Positions 1-9,115 of a DNA stretch of 42,578 nt are shown in pieces. Below the pieces are notes generated by a model. The model had not been told where the DNA came from. It worked only from the letters and a program-made list of their open reading frames with translations, and did not search any database. The translations under genes and the position numbers were made by a program. This DNA comes from Micavibrio sp. (GTDB taxonomy: Bacteria; Pseudomonadota; Alphaproteobacteria; Micavibrionales; Micavibrionaceae). The stretch covers positions 1 through 42,578 of the forward strand of contig JAQGJB010000114.1 in assembly GCA_028290825.1 (NCBI GenBank), given 5' to 3'. Every line of letters starts with the position of its first letter. Positions within the stretch are counted from its first letter, which is position 1.

Positions 1-1069
1 ACTGCCCGGTTAAAACCTGTTCGATCACATTTACATGCACTTCGACGCCGGGGATAAACAGGTCCAGCGGCGTAGACCTGATATCCTTCAATCCTTCCGC
101 GCTGGTTCCAACCAGTATGATCTTGTCCTTGATTTTCGCCGGATCGACTGTCCCGTCAAAAACCTGCCACGCCGGAATATATTTGTCCGTTCGTGCCTTG
201 CTGAAATAAACGAAGAACTTCCCGTCCGCATCGAACGGAATCTCGTACTGCCCGACCTGCATCTTATAAGGCGCATCCAGCGGCCCGACTTCATTCGACC
301 TTAAACGCCGTATTTTTACATTCATGCGAGGATCCTGCGACACGCGTAACGCCTCCAGCGCCAGCGAAGGATACAATTCCGGGGCCTTCGCCGCATCCGC
401 TTCAAACCCGAACAGCAAAGGTACCTGCCGGATCAGCCCGTCAATCTCCGTGGAAACGCCGAAACAGCCATTTCCTGCCGCTGCCTGCCCCAGCTCCCGG
501 ATCGTTGTCGTAACCCCGACCATCAACGGCACGGAACGGCGCAAATTATCGGCATCCCGGCTCAGTAAAATGGATTTCGAAAGAACAGGTGTACGCCTTG
601 TGGCTTTCTTGTCCGGCGACCATATAAAGCCCGCCACAACATTACCTGCCGCCGCAAATGAATCTGCCAGTTGCTGGTCATGATCCTTGACCGCCGCCAG
701 ATCGGTTTTCAGTTCAGGCATTGATTTCAAAAGCGCTACAGGTGAGGTCCGGTCACTCTCCGCGAATACCATATCGAATACAATTGCCCTGGCACCCATG
801 GCCTTTAACCGGTCAACCATCGCCGCCACAGTATTGCGCGGCCACGGCCATTGCCCCAGATCATCGCGCCCCATCGACACTTCATCAAGATCGACCACGG
901 CCACCTGATCGGTCGGCTGGCGCGGATGAAGTTTGTTGAAGGAATCAAACGCCAGATAACGCAGCGACCGGCTCCACTCATAATCATGCACCCGCACGAC
1001 CACAGCCCCGCCTAGCAGCGCCAGCAGCAAAGCAGTATGCACCCAGCGGCTGTTCAGCATATTCCGCAT
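1..1069 (-). CDS. CHASE2-domain sensor protein, partial (C-terminal part beyond left edge)
   Basis: The visible part is 356 codons, read without a stop from an ATG at 1069 to the left edge. It starts with a short basic stretch and one hydrophobic segment (about residues 10-26). A CHASE2-type extracytoplasmic sensor domain follows, recognisable from VAVVDLDEVS, GQWPWPR, GARAIVFDMVFAE and the C-terminal block STPLDLFIPGVEVHVN. CHASE2 domains normally precede transmembrane helices and a cytoplasmic output domain such as an adenylate/guanylate cyclase, histidine kinase or kinase; that part lies outside the window, so the output is unknown. The gene begins 7 bases after the hlyD-like stop on the same strand, so it is probably the last gene of the secretion operon. 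A second ATG at 1060 sits at better spacing from the AGGGG sequence and may be the true start. Confidence 0.85.
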   Translation of the reverse strand, partial: MRNMLNSRWVHTALLLALLGGAVVVRVHDYEWSRSLRYLAFDSFNKLHPRQPTDQVAVVDLDEVSMGRDDLGQWPWPRNTVAAMVDRLKAMGARAIVFDMVFAESDRTSPVALLKSMPELKTDLAAVKDHDQQLADSFAAAGNVVAGFIWSPDKKATRRTPVLSKSILLSRDADNLRRSVPLMVGVTTTIRELGQAAAGNGCFGVSTEIDGLIRQVPLLFGFEADAAKAPELYPSLALEALRVSQDPRMNVKIRRLRSNEVGPLDAPYKMQVGQYEIPFDADGKFFVYFSKARTDKYIPAWQVFDGTVDPAKIKDKIILVGTSAEGLKDIRSTPLDLFIPGVEVHVNVIEQVLTGQ

Positions 1070-1076
1070 GCCACCC

Positions 1077-2390
1077 CTATATTTCCGTGAGGGCCTTCGC
1101 CCGCGCCTGCATAAACGGTTTCATCAGATATTCAAGAATTGTGCGCTTGCCCGTAACGATTTCGGTCGATGCCACCATCCCCGGTGTGATCGGCAGAGGC
1201 GCAGCATCTGTGCCAAGAAAATTTTTGTCCGTATGCACTTCGATTTCAAAGAACACATGCCCTTCCTTATCCTGCACACTGTTCGCGCCGATCCGCACCA
1301 GCTTCCCGGTCAGTCCGCCATAGCGTGACGCATCATAAGCCGAAATTTTGACATTCACTTCCATCCCGGTTTTCAGGAAGGCAATATCGCTCGGCGTCAC
1401 ACGTGCAATAATTTTAAGTTCACTGTCCATCGGCACAATCTCAACAAGTTGCTGCGCCGGCTGGATCACACCGCCAATCGTTTTCATGGCGATCTTGTTG
1501 ACGATGCCGTCAACCGGCGATCTGACCTCCGCCCGTGATACGCGGTCACCGATGGATTTCATGCTCTGGCTCAGCTTCGAGACCTGCGTCTCCACCGCAT
1601 TCAACTCGCCAAGTGCCTGCGATCTGAATTTGTCGTCCTGATCCTGCCGCTCACGCCGCGCCGAACTTAAATCTGCCTCCAGCCCCGAAATCTTTTGCTG
1701 GTTGGCGCTGATCTGGCCGCGCGCATCGTTCAGTTCACGCTGCTGCTTCAACTCCTCAATCTTTGGCATGGCCTTTTGCGCCACCATTTTGCTGGTGATG
1801 GCCAGTTCCTGGCTGAGCAGGTTTGCGCTGCTTGAAAGACGGTTAATTTGCGCCCGTGTTTCACCGATCTGTGCCGATGCTGAATTTATTTTCTGGTCCA
1901 GCATCGCGACGGCGTTTTTCAATTCCTGCTGACGCGACAGATAAAGTGCCCTTTCGTTGCTGGCAATCTGCGGTGCGCCCCTGGCGATATCGTCTGGAAC
2001 CACAAAATCCTTACCCGATGCCTCCGCCTGAAGACGGGCACGCTTGGCGCGCAGACCAAACCCCTCCGCCTCCGCTCCGCCCTGCTCCGACGATGACTGC
2101 ACGTCACTGAGCTTCAGGATCACCTGGCCTTTCTTTACCTGATCGCCTTCCGCGACCAGCAATTGCTGCAAAATACCGCCCTCAAGGCTCTGCACCACCT
2201 GCACTTCGCTGGTCGGCACCACCGATCCCTCGCCGCGCACCAGCATCTCAACCTTTGAAAAACCGGCCCAGACAAAAAACAGCAGAACAAAAGCCAGAAT
2301 GCTGAACAGGAAAAGGACAGAGGCCTTGTGCGGCTGCATATTCTCCGCCGCATGCAGGTCGCTCATGAAATCGGTTTCGCGCAAACTCAT
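1077..2390 (-). CDS. HlyD-family type I secretion periplasmic adaptor
   Basis: A 437-residue membrane fusion protein that would link the inner-membrane ABC exporter to the TolC-like outer membrane channel. It has a cytoplasmic N-terminus, one membrane helix at about residues 24-43, a first barrel-sandwich half around 52-92 (VVQSLEGGI and EGDQVKKGQV), a long Ala/Gln/Glu-rich coiled-coil hairpin at about 100-285, then the second half (RSPVDGIVNKI) and a C-terminal beta-barrel region. Length and architecture match HlyD/PrtE-type adaptors. The ATG overlaps the stop of the ABC transporter gene by four bases (ATGA), which fixes the start and suggests translational coupling. Confidence 0.93.
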   Translation of the reverse strand: MSLRETDFMSDLHAAENMQPHKASVLFLFSILAFVLLFFVWAGFSKVEMLVRGEGSVVPTSEVQVVQSLEGGILQQLLVAEGDQVKKGQVILKLSDVQSSSEQGGAEAEGFGLRAKRARLQAEASGKDFVVPDDIARGAPQIASNERALYLSRQQELKNAVAMLDQKINSASAQIGETRAQINRLSSSANLLSQELAITSKMVAQKAMPKIEELKQQRELNDARGQISANQQKISGLEADLSSARRERQDQDDKFRSQALGELNAVETQVSKLSQSMKSIGDRVSRAEVRSPVDGIVNKIAMKTIGGVIQPAQQLVEIVPMDSELKIIARVTPSDIAFLKTGMEVNVKISAYDASRYGGLTGKLVRIGANSVQDKEGHVFFEIEVHTDKNFLGTDAAPLPITPGMVASTEIVTGKRTILEYLMKPFMQARAKALTEI

Positions 2391-4522
2391 GCCTTCACCT
2401 CAACCCTGCCCTGCGACAGCGCCTCAATAACCTTTTCCTTTGGCCCGTCCGCGATAATACGCCCCTGATCCACAAGGATAAGGCGGTCCACCAGGCTGAG
2501 CAGGTGCATACGGTGCGTGATCAGCACCAGGGTTTTGTCTTTCACCTGTTCCTTCACGTGGCGGATAAACGCCTCTTCGGCCTGCATATCCATGGCATTG
2601 GTCGGTTCATCGCAAACCATGACCGCCGGTTTCATCAGCATGGCGCGCGCAAGCGCCACAGCCTGACGCTGACCGCCCGATAACCCGTTCCCGCCCTCGC
2701 CCACCGGCGCATCATAACCCATCGGATGCCGCGCGATAAATTCATGCACGCCCGCCGCCTTGGATGCGGCCAGAATTTCTTCCTCCGTCGCCTGCGGCCT
2801 TGCAATGGTAATATTTTCCCGCACGGAACCCCGGAACAACACAACATCCTGCGCGATATAAGCCACGTTGCGGCGCAGATCCGCCGGGTCAATCTGCCTG
2901 TAATCAGTATCGTCGGCCAGCATCGCCCCTTCGCTCGGGTCATAAAGCCCCAGCATCAGCCGCGCAATCGTGCTTTTCCCGGATCCGACACGCCCGACCA
3001 GCCCAACCTTCTCCCCCGGCTTGATCGAAAAATTTATATCCTGCAAAATTTTCCGGTCGCTGCCCGGATAGCAAAAACCGACATGGTCAAACGCAATCTT
3101 CCCCTGCAGGTTTGGGCGGTGCAGGAATGGCGCGTGCGGCGGCCTCTCCACAGGCTTCTCCATAAAATCATCCAGCGATTTCAGGGCATCGCGCGATTGG
3201 TGATACCGGCTCATCAGATTGGCGACCTGCCCGATGGGTGCAATGGCGCGTCCCGCCAGCATGACACAGGCGATCAGCGCCCCCATGGTGATATTGTGAT
3301 CCTTCACCATATACATCCCCATCAGGACAACGAACACCGTCGCCGCCTGTTGGAAAAACGCGGCGATATTTACTCCCAGCGCCGAAATGAACCGTGATGA
3401 CTGCGCCTGCGTCGCAGCCTCCGCGACCAGATCGCCATAACGTGCCCGTAGCCGCCCGTCCGCCCCGACGGCCTTGATCGTCTCAAGCCCGTGAATGGTT
3501 TCGACCAGCAGGCCGTGCTTCGACTCCCCCGTATAGACGGTCTTCTTGACCTTGTTGCGCAAGGGAATCTGCATGAACGCGCCCACAACAATGACAATGG
3601 CGACCAGCACGGTCAGCATAATCGCAATCGGCCCGCCAAGGACGAAGATCACAAACAAAAACAGGAAGCAGAACGGCAGATCAACCATCGCCGTCAGCGT
3701 TGCCGAATTCATGAATTCGCGCACCGAATCGAATTCCCGCAGCATACTGGCAAACGCACCGCTGGAGGACGGGCGCGACGCCAGCTTCATATCCAGCAAC
3801 TGATCGTAAATCCGGCGCGCCGCGATAACATCCACGCGTCGACCTGCAAAATCAATGAAATATCCGCGCAACGTGCGCATCACAAAATCAAACATGAATA
3901 AGGTCAGTGCACCGATCGAAAGCACCCATCCGGTTTCCAGCGCGTTATTGGGAATGACGCGGTTATAAAACGTCATCACGAAAATGGAACTGGTCAGACC
4001 GAACAGGTTGATCAGGACGCCGGCAACCATCACTTTGGAATAAATATCCGAACAGCTCCAGAACGCGCCCCAGAACCAGTGCCGGTCCGCATCCTTCCGA
4101 CCCGGTGCCGACGCATCGGTAAACTCCGCCAATGGATGAACATAAATCACATGGCCCGCATAGTTCTTCTGCAGGAGATCCAGCTTCACTTCTTTTTCAG
4201 CACCGGTTTCAGGCATGAAGATATGCGCCTTATCCCCCCTGATCGAGAGAATGACGCACGCCTCATTTGACCCGAGCAATGCCACAACAGGGAGGGCCGG
4301 GGCCGAGATTTTTTTTAAGGAAGACTGTTTCGCAATCTGCGCGTTCATACCAAGGCGATTAGCCGCTTCACAGAATAATGTCGGGCCCATGCCGCGTTCG
4401 TCATAGGCAAGCCCGGCCTTCAAAGCCTCGGCAGATTTTGAACGGCCGAAATGCGCCGTCAGGAACACCAGACAGGAAAGAAGCGAATCCCGCGACACCG
4501 CCCCAGGAACGTCCTCACTCAT
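2387..4522 (-). CDS. Type I secretion ABC transporter with degenerate C39-like domain (LssB/LapB type)
   Basis: A 711-residue exporter with ABC membrane and ATPase domains in one chain. Residues about 10-135 look like a C39 peptidase-like domain without the catalytic Cys context, as in LssB/LapB-type exporters of large RTX adhesins, where it binds rather than cleaves substrate. About 160-440 is the six-helix membrane domain. The ATPase follows: Walker A GRVGSGKST (510-518), signature LSGGQ (614-618), Walker B VMVCDE (634-639) and H-loop His670. It is sandwiched between tolC-like and hlyD-like genes with 4-base overlaps on both sides, so the three form one operon. The substrate is not in the window; assignment to adhesin export is inference from the C39-like domain. 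Confidence 0.93.
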   Translation of the reverse strand: MSEDVPGAVSRDSLLSCLVFLTAHFGRSKSAEALKAGLAYDERGMGPTLFCEAANRLGMNAQIAKQSSLKKISAPALPVVALLGSNEACVILSIRGDKAHIFMPETGAEKEVKLDLLQKNYAGHVIYVHPLAEFTDASAPGRKDADRHWFWGAFWSCSDIYSKVMVAGVLINLFGLTSSIFVMTFYNRVIPNNALETGWVLSIGALTLFMFDFVMRTLRGYFIDFAGRRVDVIAARRIYDQLLDMKLASRPSSSGAFASMLREFDSVREFMNSATLTAMVDLPFCFLFLFVIFVLGGPIAIMLTVLVAIVIVVGAFMQIPLRNKVKKTVYTGESKHGLLVETIHGLETIKAVGADGRLRARYGDLVAEAATQAQSSRFISALGVNIAAFFQQAATVFVVLMGMYMVKDHNITMGALIACVMLAGRAIAPIGQVANLMSRYHQSRDALKSLDDFMEKPVERPPHAPFLHRPNLQGKIAFDHVGFCYPGSDRKILQDINFSIKPGEKVGLVGRVGSGKSTIARLMLGLYDPSEGAMLADDTDYRQIDPADLRRNVAYIAQDVVLFRGSVRENITIARPQATEEEILAASKAAGVHEFIARHPMGYDAPVGEGGNGLSGGQRQAVALARAMLMKPAVMVCDEPTNAMDMQAEEAFIRHVKEQVKDKTLVLITHRMHLLSLVDRLILVDQGRIIADGPKEKVIEALSQGRVEVKA

Positions 4523-5970
4523 GGCCTGACCGTCTTACTGGCATCCGGCGATATATCCGGCTGGATCACAGGGATTTTTTCCGGGACAGGCGCAGATACG
4601 AGAGCCGGTTCGACCCCGGCAACGGGTGTGGTCTTGACCTTCGGCGCGAGCCTCTCCGCGGTCTTGTGCACGGGTTCAATATGAAGCGCGTCCTGGAGAT
4701 GTCCCGTATTCGCCAGAACAGTGTATTGCGCTGCCTCATGCCTGTAATCCGCATTCAGCAGACCAAGGCGTGCATTGAAATCCGTATTTTCTGCCTGCAG
4801 AAGATTGAGCAGCGTCACCTTTGCGGCTTCAAACTGCTTCTCATAGGTCGCGACAAGATCTTTGCTGATCGCCGTGCGGTCTGTTGAAACTTTAAGGCGG
4901 GTCTTCGCGGCGTTCAGCTCGGCATAGGCCTTGCGGATTTCGCGCTCGATACGCCCCGTCAGGTCGGCAACCTGGGCTTCTGTCTGCACCTTGCGTTCGC
5001 GGGCCTGGTGAATTTTTGCCAGTTGTGCGCCACCTGTCGAGAAATCCCAATTCATGCGCAGCAATGCCCGCGCATCGGTAACCTCACCGCCGATCAGATC
5101 GGCAACATCCTTTTTGTAAAACGACATCTCCCCCGTCAGGGAAGGGTAAAGCGTTCCCTTTTCCGCTGAAATATCATGCTCGGCCGCTACCCCCTGCGCC
5201 TGCGCTCCGCGCAAAGCAGGGTGAGTATCACGGGCCATCTGCACCGCCTGCTCCGCATCCTTCGGCAGGACATCGGCGGCAAGCACAGGGCGGACCATAG
5301 GATCGCTGACAGGATGCCCCATCACTTCATTATATTCCGCCATAGATTTATCGAGCTGGCCCTCTACATCCGCCAGCGTGCTGTCCAACTGGTTCTGGAT
5401 ATCGTGCGCTTGAACCGCCATGGACAAATCGGCCCCGCCGTCTTCCACCATTTTTTCAATCCGCGTCCGGTAATCGGCTATTTTCTTGTTGTGATCGCGG
5501 ATCATCGCCACGGATTCCCGGCTGCGCAGCACATCGAGATAGGCAAGCACGGCGCGCAAAGCCAGGTTTTCCCGCACATCGATAATATTGTCATTGGCTG
5601 AACTGATGCGCTCGCGCGCGGCGGCAACATGGTTGACCGTCTGCATCCCGTCGAAGATCATTTCGTGCATCGACACGCTGCCTTCGCCGGTATTGGAATA
5701 CCCGGCCCCGCGGTCAAAGGTCAGACCGCGGCTCGTGCTGTTATCGCCATAGACGCGCCCGGCCGCGGCATTCGCATTTAATTGCGGAAAGTAATCGGAA
5801 TATTTTTCACGTTCCTGCTCTTTGGCCAGATCACGTTCGGCCATGGCCGCCTGGACGGTCGGATGTTCATTCAGTGCGGTCTCAACCGCCGCCCCTAGAG
5901 TTTCAGCACGGGCAGAGCCGGAAAATAGAGTCAAAACGGCAACGGATGTCAGCAGCAATGAGCGGCGCAT
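4519..5970 (-). CDS. TolC-family outer membrane channel of type I secretion
   Basis: A 483-residue protein with a signal peptide (MRRSLLLTSVAVLTLFSGSARA, cleavage expected after ARA near residue 22). The body has the alternating helical/strand pattern of TolC-like efflux proteins: EREKYSDYFPQLNANAAAGR near the N-terminus, YPSLTGEMSFYKKD in the second repeat, and long Ala/Glu/Lys-rich helices. Roughly the last 60 residues form a Pro/Val/Ala-rich tail with no obvious fold. It is the first gene of the secretion operon and its stop overlaps the ATG of the ABC exporter. The start ATG lies about 200 bases from the divergent pnt operon. The export role is supported mainly by context. Confidence 0.92.
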   Translation of the reverse strand: MRRSLLLTSVAVLTLFSGSARAETLGAAVETALNEHPTVQAAMAERDLAKEQEREKYSDYFPQLNANAAAGRVYGDNSTSRGLTFDRGAGYSNTGEGSVSMHEMIFDGMQTVNHVAAARERISSANDNIIDVRENLALRAVLAYLDVLRSRESVAMIRDHNKKIADYRTRIEKMVEDGGADLSMAVQAHDIQNQLDSTLADVEGQLDKSMAEYNEVMGHPVSDPMVRPVLAADVLPKDAEQAVQMARDTHPALRGAQAQGVAAEHDISAEKGTLYPSLTGEMSFYKKDVADLIGGEVTDARALLRMNWDFSTGGAQLAKIHQARERKVQTEAQVADLTGRIEREIRKAYAELNAAKTRLKVSTDRTAISKDLVATYEKQFEAAKVTLLNLLQAENTDFNARLGLLNADYRHEAAQYTVLANTGHLQDALHIEPVHKTAERLAPKVKTTPVAGVEPALVSAPVPEKIPVIQPDISPDASKTVRP

Positions 5971-6027
5971 GATAATAAAATATCCGATAATGATGATAGG
6001 AGATGAGGAACCGAGAATACTGTATTG

Positions 6028-6056
6028 ATTCTAAAAGAAAACACCCGTTTGCGCAA
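6028..6056 (-). promoter_or_regulatory. Candidate promoter for the type I secretion operon
   Basis: On the minus strand there is TTGCGC, 17 bases, then TAGAAT, about 60-85 bases upstream of the tolC-like ATG. The -10 hexamer matches sigma70 well, but the -35 only in TTG. A short palindrome, CGTGTAAAACACG (6060-6072), lies just upstream and could be an operator. Both calls are by eye only. Confidence 0.3.
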
Positions 6057-6170
6057 GAGCGTGTAAAACACGGTTCATACTTCACAGAGGCAGTTGTTTG
6101 AGGCATCCTTTCATGACATTTTGTCTCCGCATTCAAACAGCTTTTATTCTGACATTAAGGAAACTCTGCC

Positions 6171-7304
6171 GTGAGCCTGATCATTGCCGTCCCGAAAGAA
6201 ACAGCTGACTATGAAAAGCGCGTTGCCGCCTCGCCCGATACCGTCAAGAAATATGTCGGCATGAGCTGCACCGTCCGCGTCCAGTCGGGCGCAGGCCTGA
6301 CCTCCTCGATCTCCGACGATCAATACACAGCCGCCGGGGCGACCATCGCCAACGATGTCCTGAAAGACGCCGACATCATCCTGAAGGTCCAGGCCCCGAG
6401 CGCAGAGGAACTGAAATCCATAAAACGCGGCGCGGTCCTCGCCTGCATCTTCAACCCCTACCAAAATGCTGATCTTATGAAATCCTGCGCCGAGGCCGGA
6501 ATTCAGGTCATGGCCATGGAACTCGTCCCGCGCATCACCCGCGCGCAGGCGATGGATGTCCTCTCTTCCCAATCCAACCTCGCCGGGTATAAGGCCGTCC
6601 TCGACGCCACCGAACATTTCAACCGTGCCTTCCCGATGATGATGACCGCCGCCGGAACCGTTCCCCCGGCCCGCGTCTTTATCATGGGTGTCGGCGTCGC
6701 CGGACTTCAGGCGATTGCCACCGCAAAACGCCTCGGGGCCATCGTCTCCGCCACCGACGTCCGCGCCGCCACCAAAGAACAGGTGCAGTCCCTCGGTGGA
6801 ACCTTCGTCATGGTCGAGGATGAAGAATCCAAAGCCGCCGAAACCTCCGGCGGCTACGCCAAGGAAATGTCCGATGCCTATAAGGCGAAACAGGCCGCAC
6901 TGGTCTCTGAAACCATCGCCAAGCAGGACATCGTTATCACCACCGCATTGATCCCCGGCCGCAAAGCCCCGATCCTCGTCACCAAAGCCATGGTCGAATC
7001 GATGAAGCCCGGCTCCGTCATCGTCGACCTCGCCGTCGAACAGGGCGGCAACTGCGAGCTCTCAAAAGTCGGCGAAATCGTCAATCATAACGGCGTCATC
7101 ATCGTCGGCCACCGCAACGTGCCAAGCCGCCTCGCCGCTAACGCCTCCTCACTCTATTCGAAAAACCTGCAGAACCTTCTTGGCCTGATCATCGATAAAG
7201 ACGGCAACCTTGCCATCAACGCCGAAGACGACATCATCAAGGGCATCGCCCTGACCCGCGACGGCGCAATCATCCATCCGAATTTTAATGGGGCATCCAA
7301 ATGA
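6171..7304 (+). CDS. pntAA: NAD(P) transhydrogenase subunit alpha part 1, NAD(H)-binding domain
   Basis: A 377-residue cytoplasmic dI subunit of the proton-translocating transhydrogenase, which binds NAD(H) and passes hydride to NADP bound by PntB. The N-terminus (IIAVPKE, then [11 protein letters not shown]) is typical of the AlaDH/PNT family. The block at 115-140 ([11 protein letters not shown], then [10 protein letters not shown]) and the Rossmann glycine motif GVGVAG (173-178) followed by TDVR (195-198) mark the NAD site. Translation starts at GTG 6171, with TAAGGAA as ribosome binding site 7-14 bases upstream. The stop overlaps the next ATG by four bases. The split alpha chain (separate dI and short membrane subunit) is the Rhodospirillum-type arrangement. 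Confidence 0.95.
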   Translation: MSLIIAVPKETADYEKRVAASPDTVKKYVGMSCTVRVQSGAGLTSSISDDQYTAAGATIANDVLKDADIILKVQAPSAEELKSIKRGAVLACIFNPYQNADLMKSCAEAGIQVMAMELVPRITRAQAMDVLSSQSNLAGYKAVLDATEHFNRAFPMMMTAAGTVPPARVFIMGVGVAGLQAIATAKRLGAIVSATDVRAATKEQVQSLGGTFVMVEDEESKAAETSGGYAKEMSDAYKAKQAALVSETIAKQDIVITTALIPGRKAPILVTKAMVESMKPGSVIVDLAVEQGGNCELSKVGEIVNHNGVIIVGHRNVPSRLAANASSLYSKNLQNLLGLIIDKDGNLAINAEDDIIKGIALTRDGAIIHPNFNGASK

Positions 7305-7585
7305 ACGAAGCTTTCCTTGTCACCGGCCTGACGGTTTTCGTTCTCGCCTGTTTTGTCGGCTATTACGTCGTTTGGAAAGTCACACCGGCGCTGCATTCGC
7401 CGCTGATGGGCATCACCAACGCCATTTCCTCCGTCATCATCGTCGGCGCCTTGATCGCCGTCGGCCCTGCGGAATTCTCAACCTCGAAAGTGCTCGGCTT
7501 CGCGGCCGTCACACTCGCCTCGGTCAATATTTTCGGCGGCTTCATCATCACCCGCCGTATGCTCGCTATGTTCAGGAAGAAATAG
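7301..7585 (+). CDS. pntAB: NAD(P) transhydrogenase subunit alpha part 2, membrane domain
   Basis: A 94-residue hydrophobic protein corresponding to the C-terminal membrane part of the long PntA of enterobacteria. Three membrane helices are visible. The conserved PNT segment [20 protein letters not shown] lies near residues 31-50, and the end is basic ([10 protein letters not shown]), as expected for a cytoplasmic tail. With PntB it forms the proton channel. It overlaps pntAA by ATGA and ends 3 bases before pntB, so translation of all three is probably coupled. Confidence 0.94.
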   Translation: MNEAFLVTGLTVFVLACFVGYYVVWKVTPALHSPLMGITNAISSVIIVGALIAVGPAEFSTSKVLGFAAVTLASVNIFGGFIITRRMLAMFRKK

Positions 7586-7588
7586 ATT

Positions 7589-8997
7589 ATGCTGGAAACA
7601 CTCTCCGCTTACGCGCCCTTCGCCTATCTGATCGCCTCGGTTTGCTTTATCATGGCCCTGCGGGGCCTCTCCGGCCCGCAGACCGCACAGACCGGTTTGA
7701 AATTCGGCATCTTCGGCATGGCTCTGGCCATTCTGACCACCCTGACCATGCCGGGCGTCACGTCATATTTCTGGATTCTCCCGGCCATCGCCCTTGGCGG
7801 AACCATCGGCACAGTCATCGCCCTTAAAATCAAGATGACCGACCTGCCGCAATTAATGGCCGCCTTCCACTCCCTCGTCGGCCTCGCCGCCGTCTTCGTG
7901 GCTGCGGGTGCCTTCAACAACCCCGAAGCTTACGCCATCGGTGAAACCGGCAATATCCATCTCAACTCCCTGATCGAAATGTCGCTCGGCATCGCCATTG
8001 GTGCCGTCACTTTCACCGGCTCGATCATTGCCTTCGGAAAGCTGCAGGGCCTGATCTCCGGCAAACCTGTCACCTTCCCCGGCCAGCATCCGCTGAACGC
8101 CATCCTCGGCCTCGCCATGCTCGGCTGCATTATCGCCCTTTGCATCACGCAGAACCCGGTGTTCTTCTACATCATCGCCGCCATTGCCCTGCTGCTCGGT
8201 ATCCTGATGATCATCCCGATCGGCGGTGCCGATATGCCGGTAATCGTTTCCATGCTCAATTCCTATTCCGGCTGGGCCGCCGCTGGCATCGGCTTCACAC
8301 TGCAAAACAATCTCCTGATCATCACCGGCGCCCTCGTCGGCTCCTCTGGTGCGATCCTCTCCTACATCATGTGTAAAGGCATGAACCGTTCCTTCCTGAA
8401 CGTCCTTCTCGGTGGTTTCGGCGGTGATGCCGCCACTGGCGCAGGTCCTGCCGCCGCTGCTGGCGACCGCCCGGTGAAAATCGGCTCTGCCGAAGACGCC
8501 GCCTACATCATGAAGAACGCCGCAAGCGTCATCATCGTCCCCGGCTACGGCATGGCCGTGGCGCAGGCGCAACACGCCCTCCGCGAAATGGCCGACATCC
8601 TGAAAAAAGAAGGCGTCAGCGTCAATACGCCATCCACCCCGTCGCCGGTCGTATGCCCGGCCACATGAACGTCCTCCTCGCCGAAGCCAATGTCCCTTAT
8701 GACGAAGTCTTCGAACTGGAAGACATCAACCGCGACTTCGCCCAGACCGACGTCGTTTACGTCATCGGCGCCAACGACATCACCAACCCGTCCGCCAAGA
8801 CCGATCCGACCTCGCCGATCTACGGCATGCCGATCCTTGATGTGGCGAAAGCCAAAACCGTCCTGTTCATCAAACGCTCGATGGCCGCCGGTTATGCGGG
8901 TGTCGACAACCCGATGTTCTACCAGGACAACACCATGATGCTGCTGGGCGACGCCAAGAAAATGACGGAAGACTTGGTAAAGGCGCTCGAACACTAA
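7589..8997 (+). pseudogene. pntB: NAD(P) transhydrogenase subunit beta, interrupted by a one-base deletion
   Basis: The two parts together give about 469 residues, the normal PntB length. The first frame (7589-8668) contains the membrane domain with many helices (PQLMAAFHSLVGLAAVF, GADMPVIVSMLNSYSGWAAA) and the start of the NADP-binding dIII domain ([12 protein letters not shown]). It then leaves the family pattern after EGVSV and ends with a nonsense tail. The second frame (readable from 8653) carries the rest of d[50 protein letters not shown] and YAGVDNPMF. Restoring one base at 8624-8626 would give [17 protein letters not shown], the expected family sequence. There is no slippery heptamer. 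It is either a sequencing error or a recent inactivation; if real, the protein loses the NADP domain and the enzyme should be dead. Confidence 0.9.
8621..8628 (+). other. Frameshift point in pntB
   Basis: The bases read GTC AAT AC in the incoming frame, whereas the conserved protein needs GTC AAn TAC (Val-Lys/Asn-Tyr). One base, most simply an A, is missing at 8624-8626. Everything upstream fits frame 7589 and everything downstream fits frame 8653. Confidence 0.85.
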
Positions 8998-9115
8998 GCG
9001 CGTTATGACATAATTCGCCGCCACAATGCCCTAATTCCGCCCGCTTTAAGGGCAGAATAAACCATGCTTTCGGGATAGATTGAAAGCTACTTAACCCTTA
9101 TTCAAGGACAAACAC

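Noticed and set aside
7853-8575. A 240-codon minus-strand open frame opposite pntB
   Set aside because: Asp/Gly/Glu/His-rich antisense of the hydrophobic PntB membrane domain; it mirrors the helix codons and has no recognisable family.
8621-8997. Programmed frameshifting in pntB
   Set aside because: There is no slippery heptamer or downstream stem at the shift, and transhydrogenase genes are not known to use recoding. A deletion or sequencing error is simpler.
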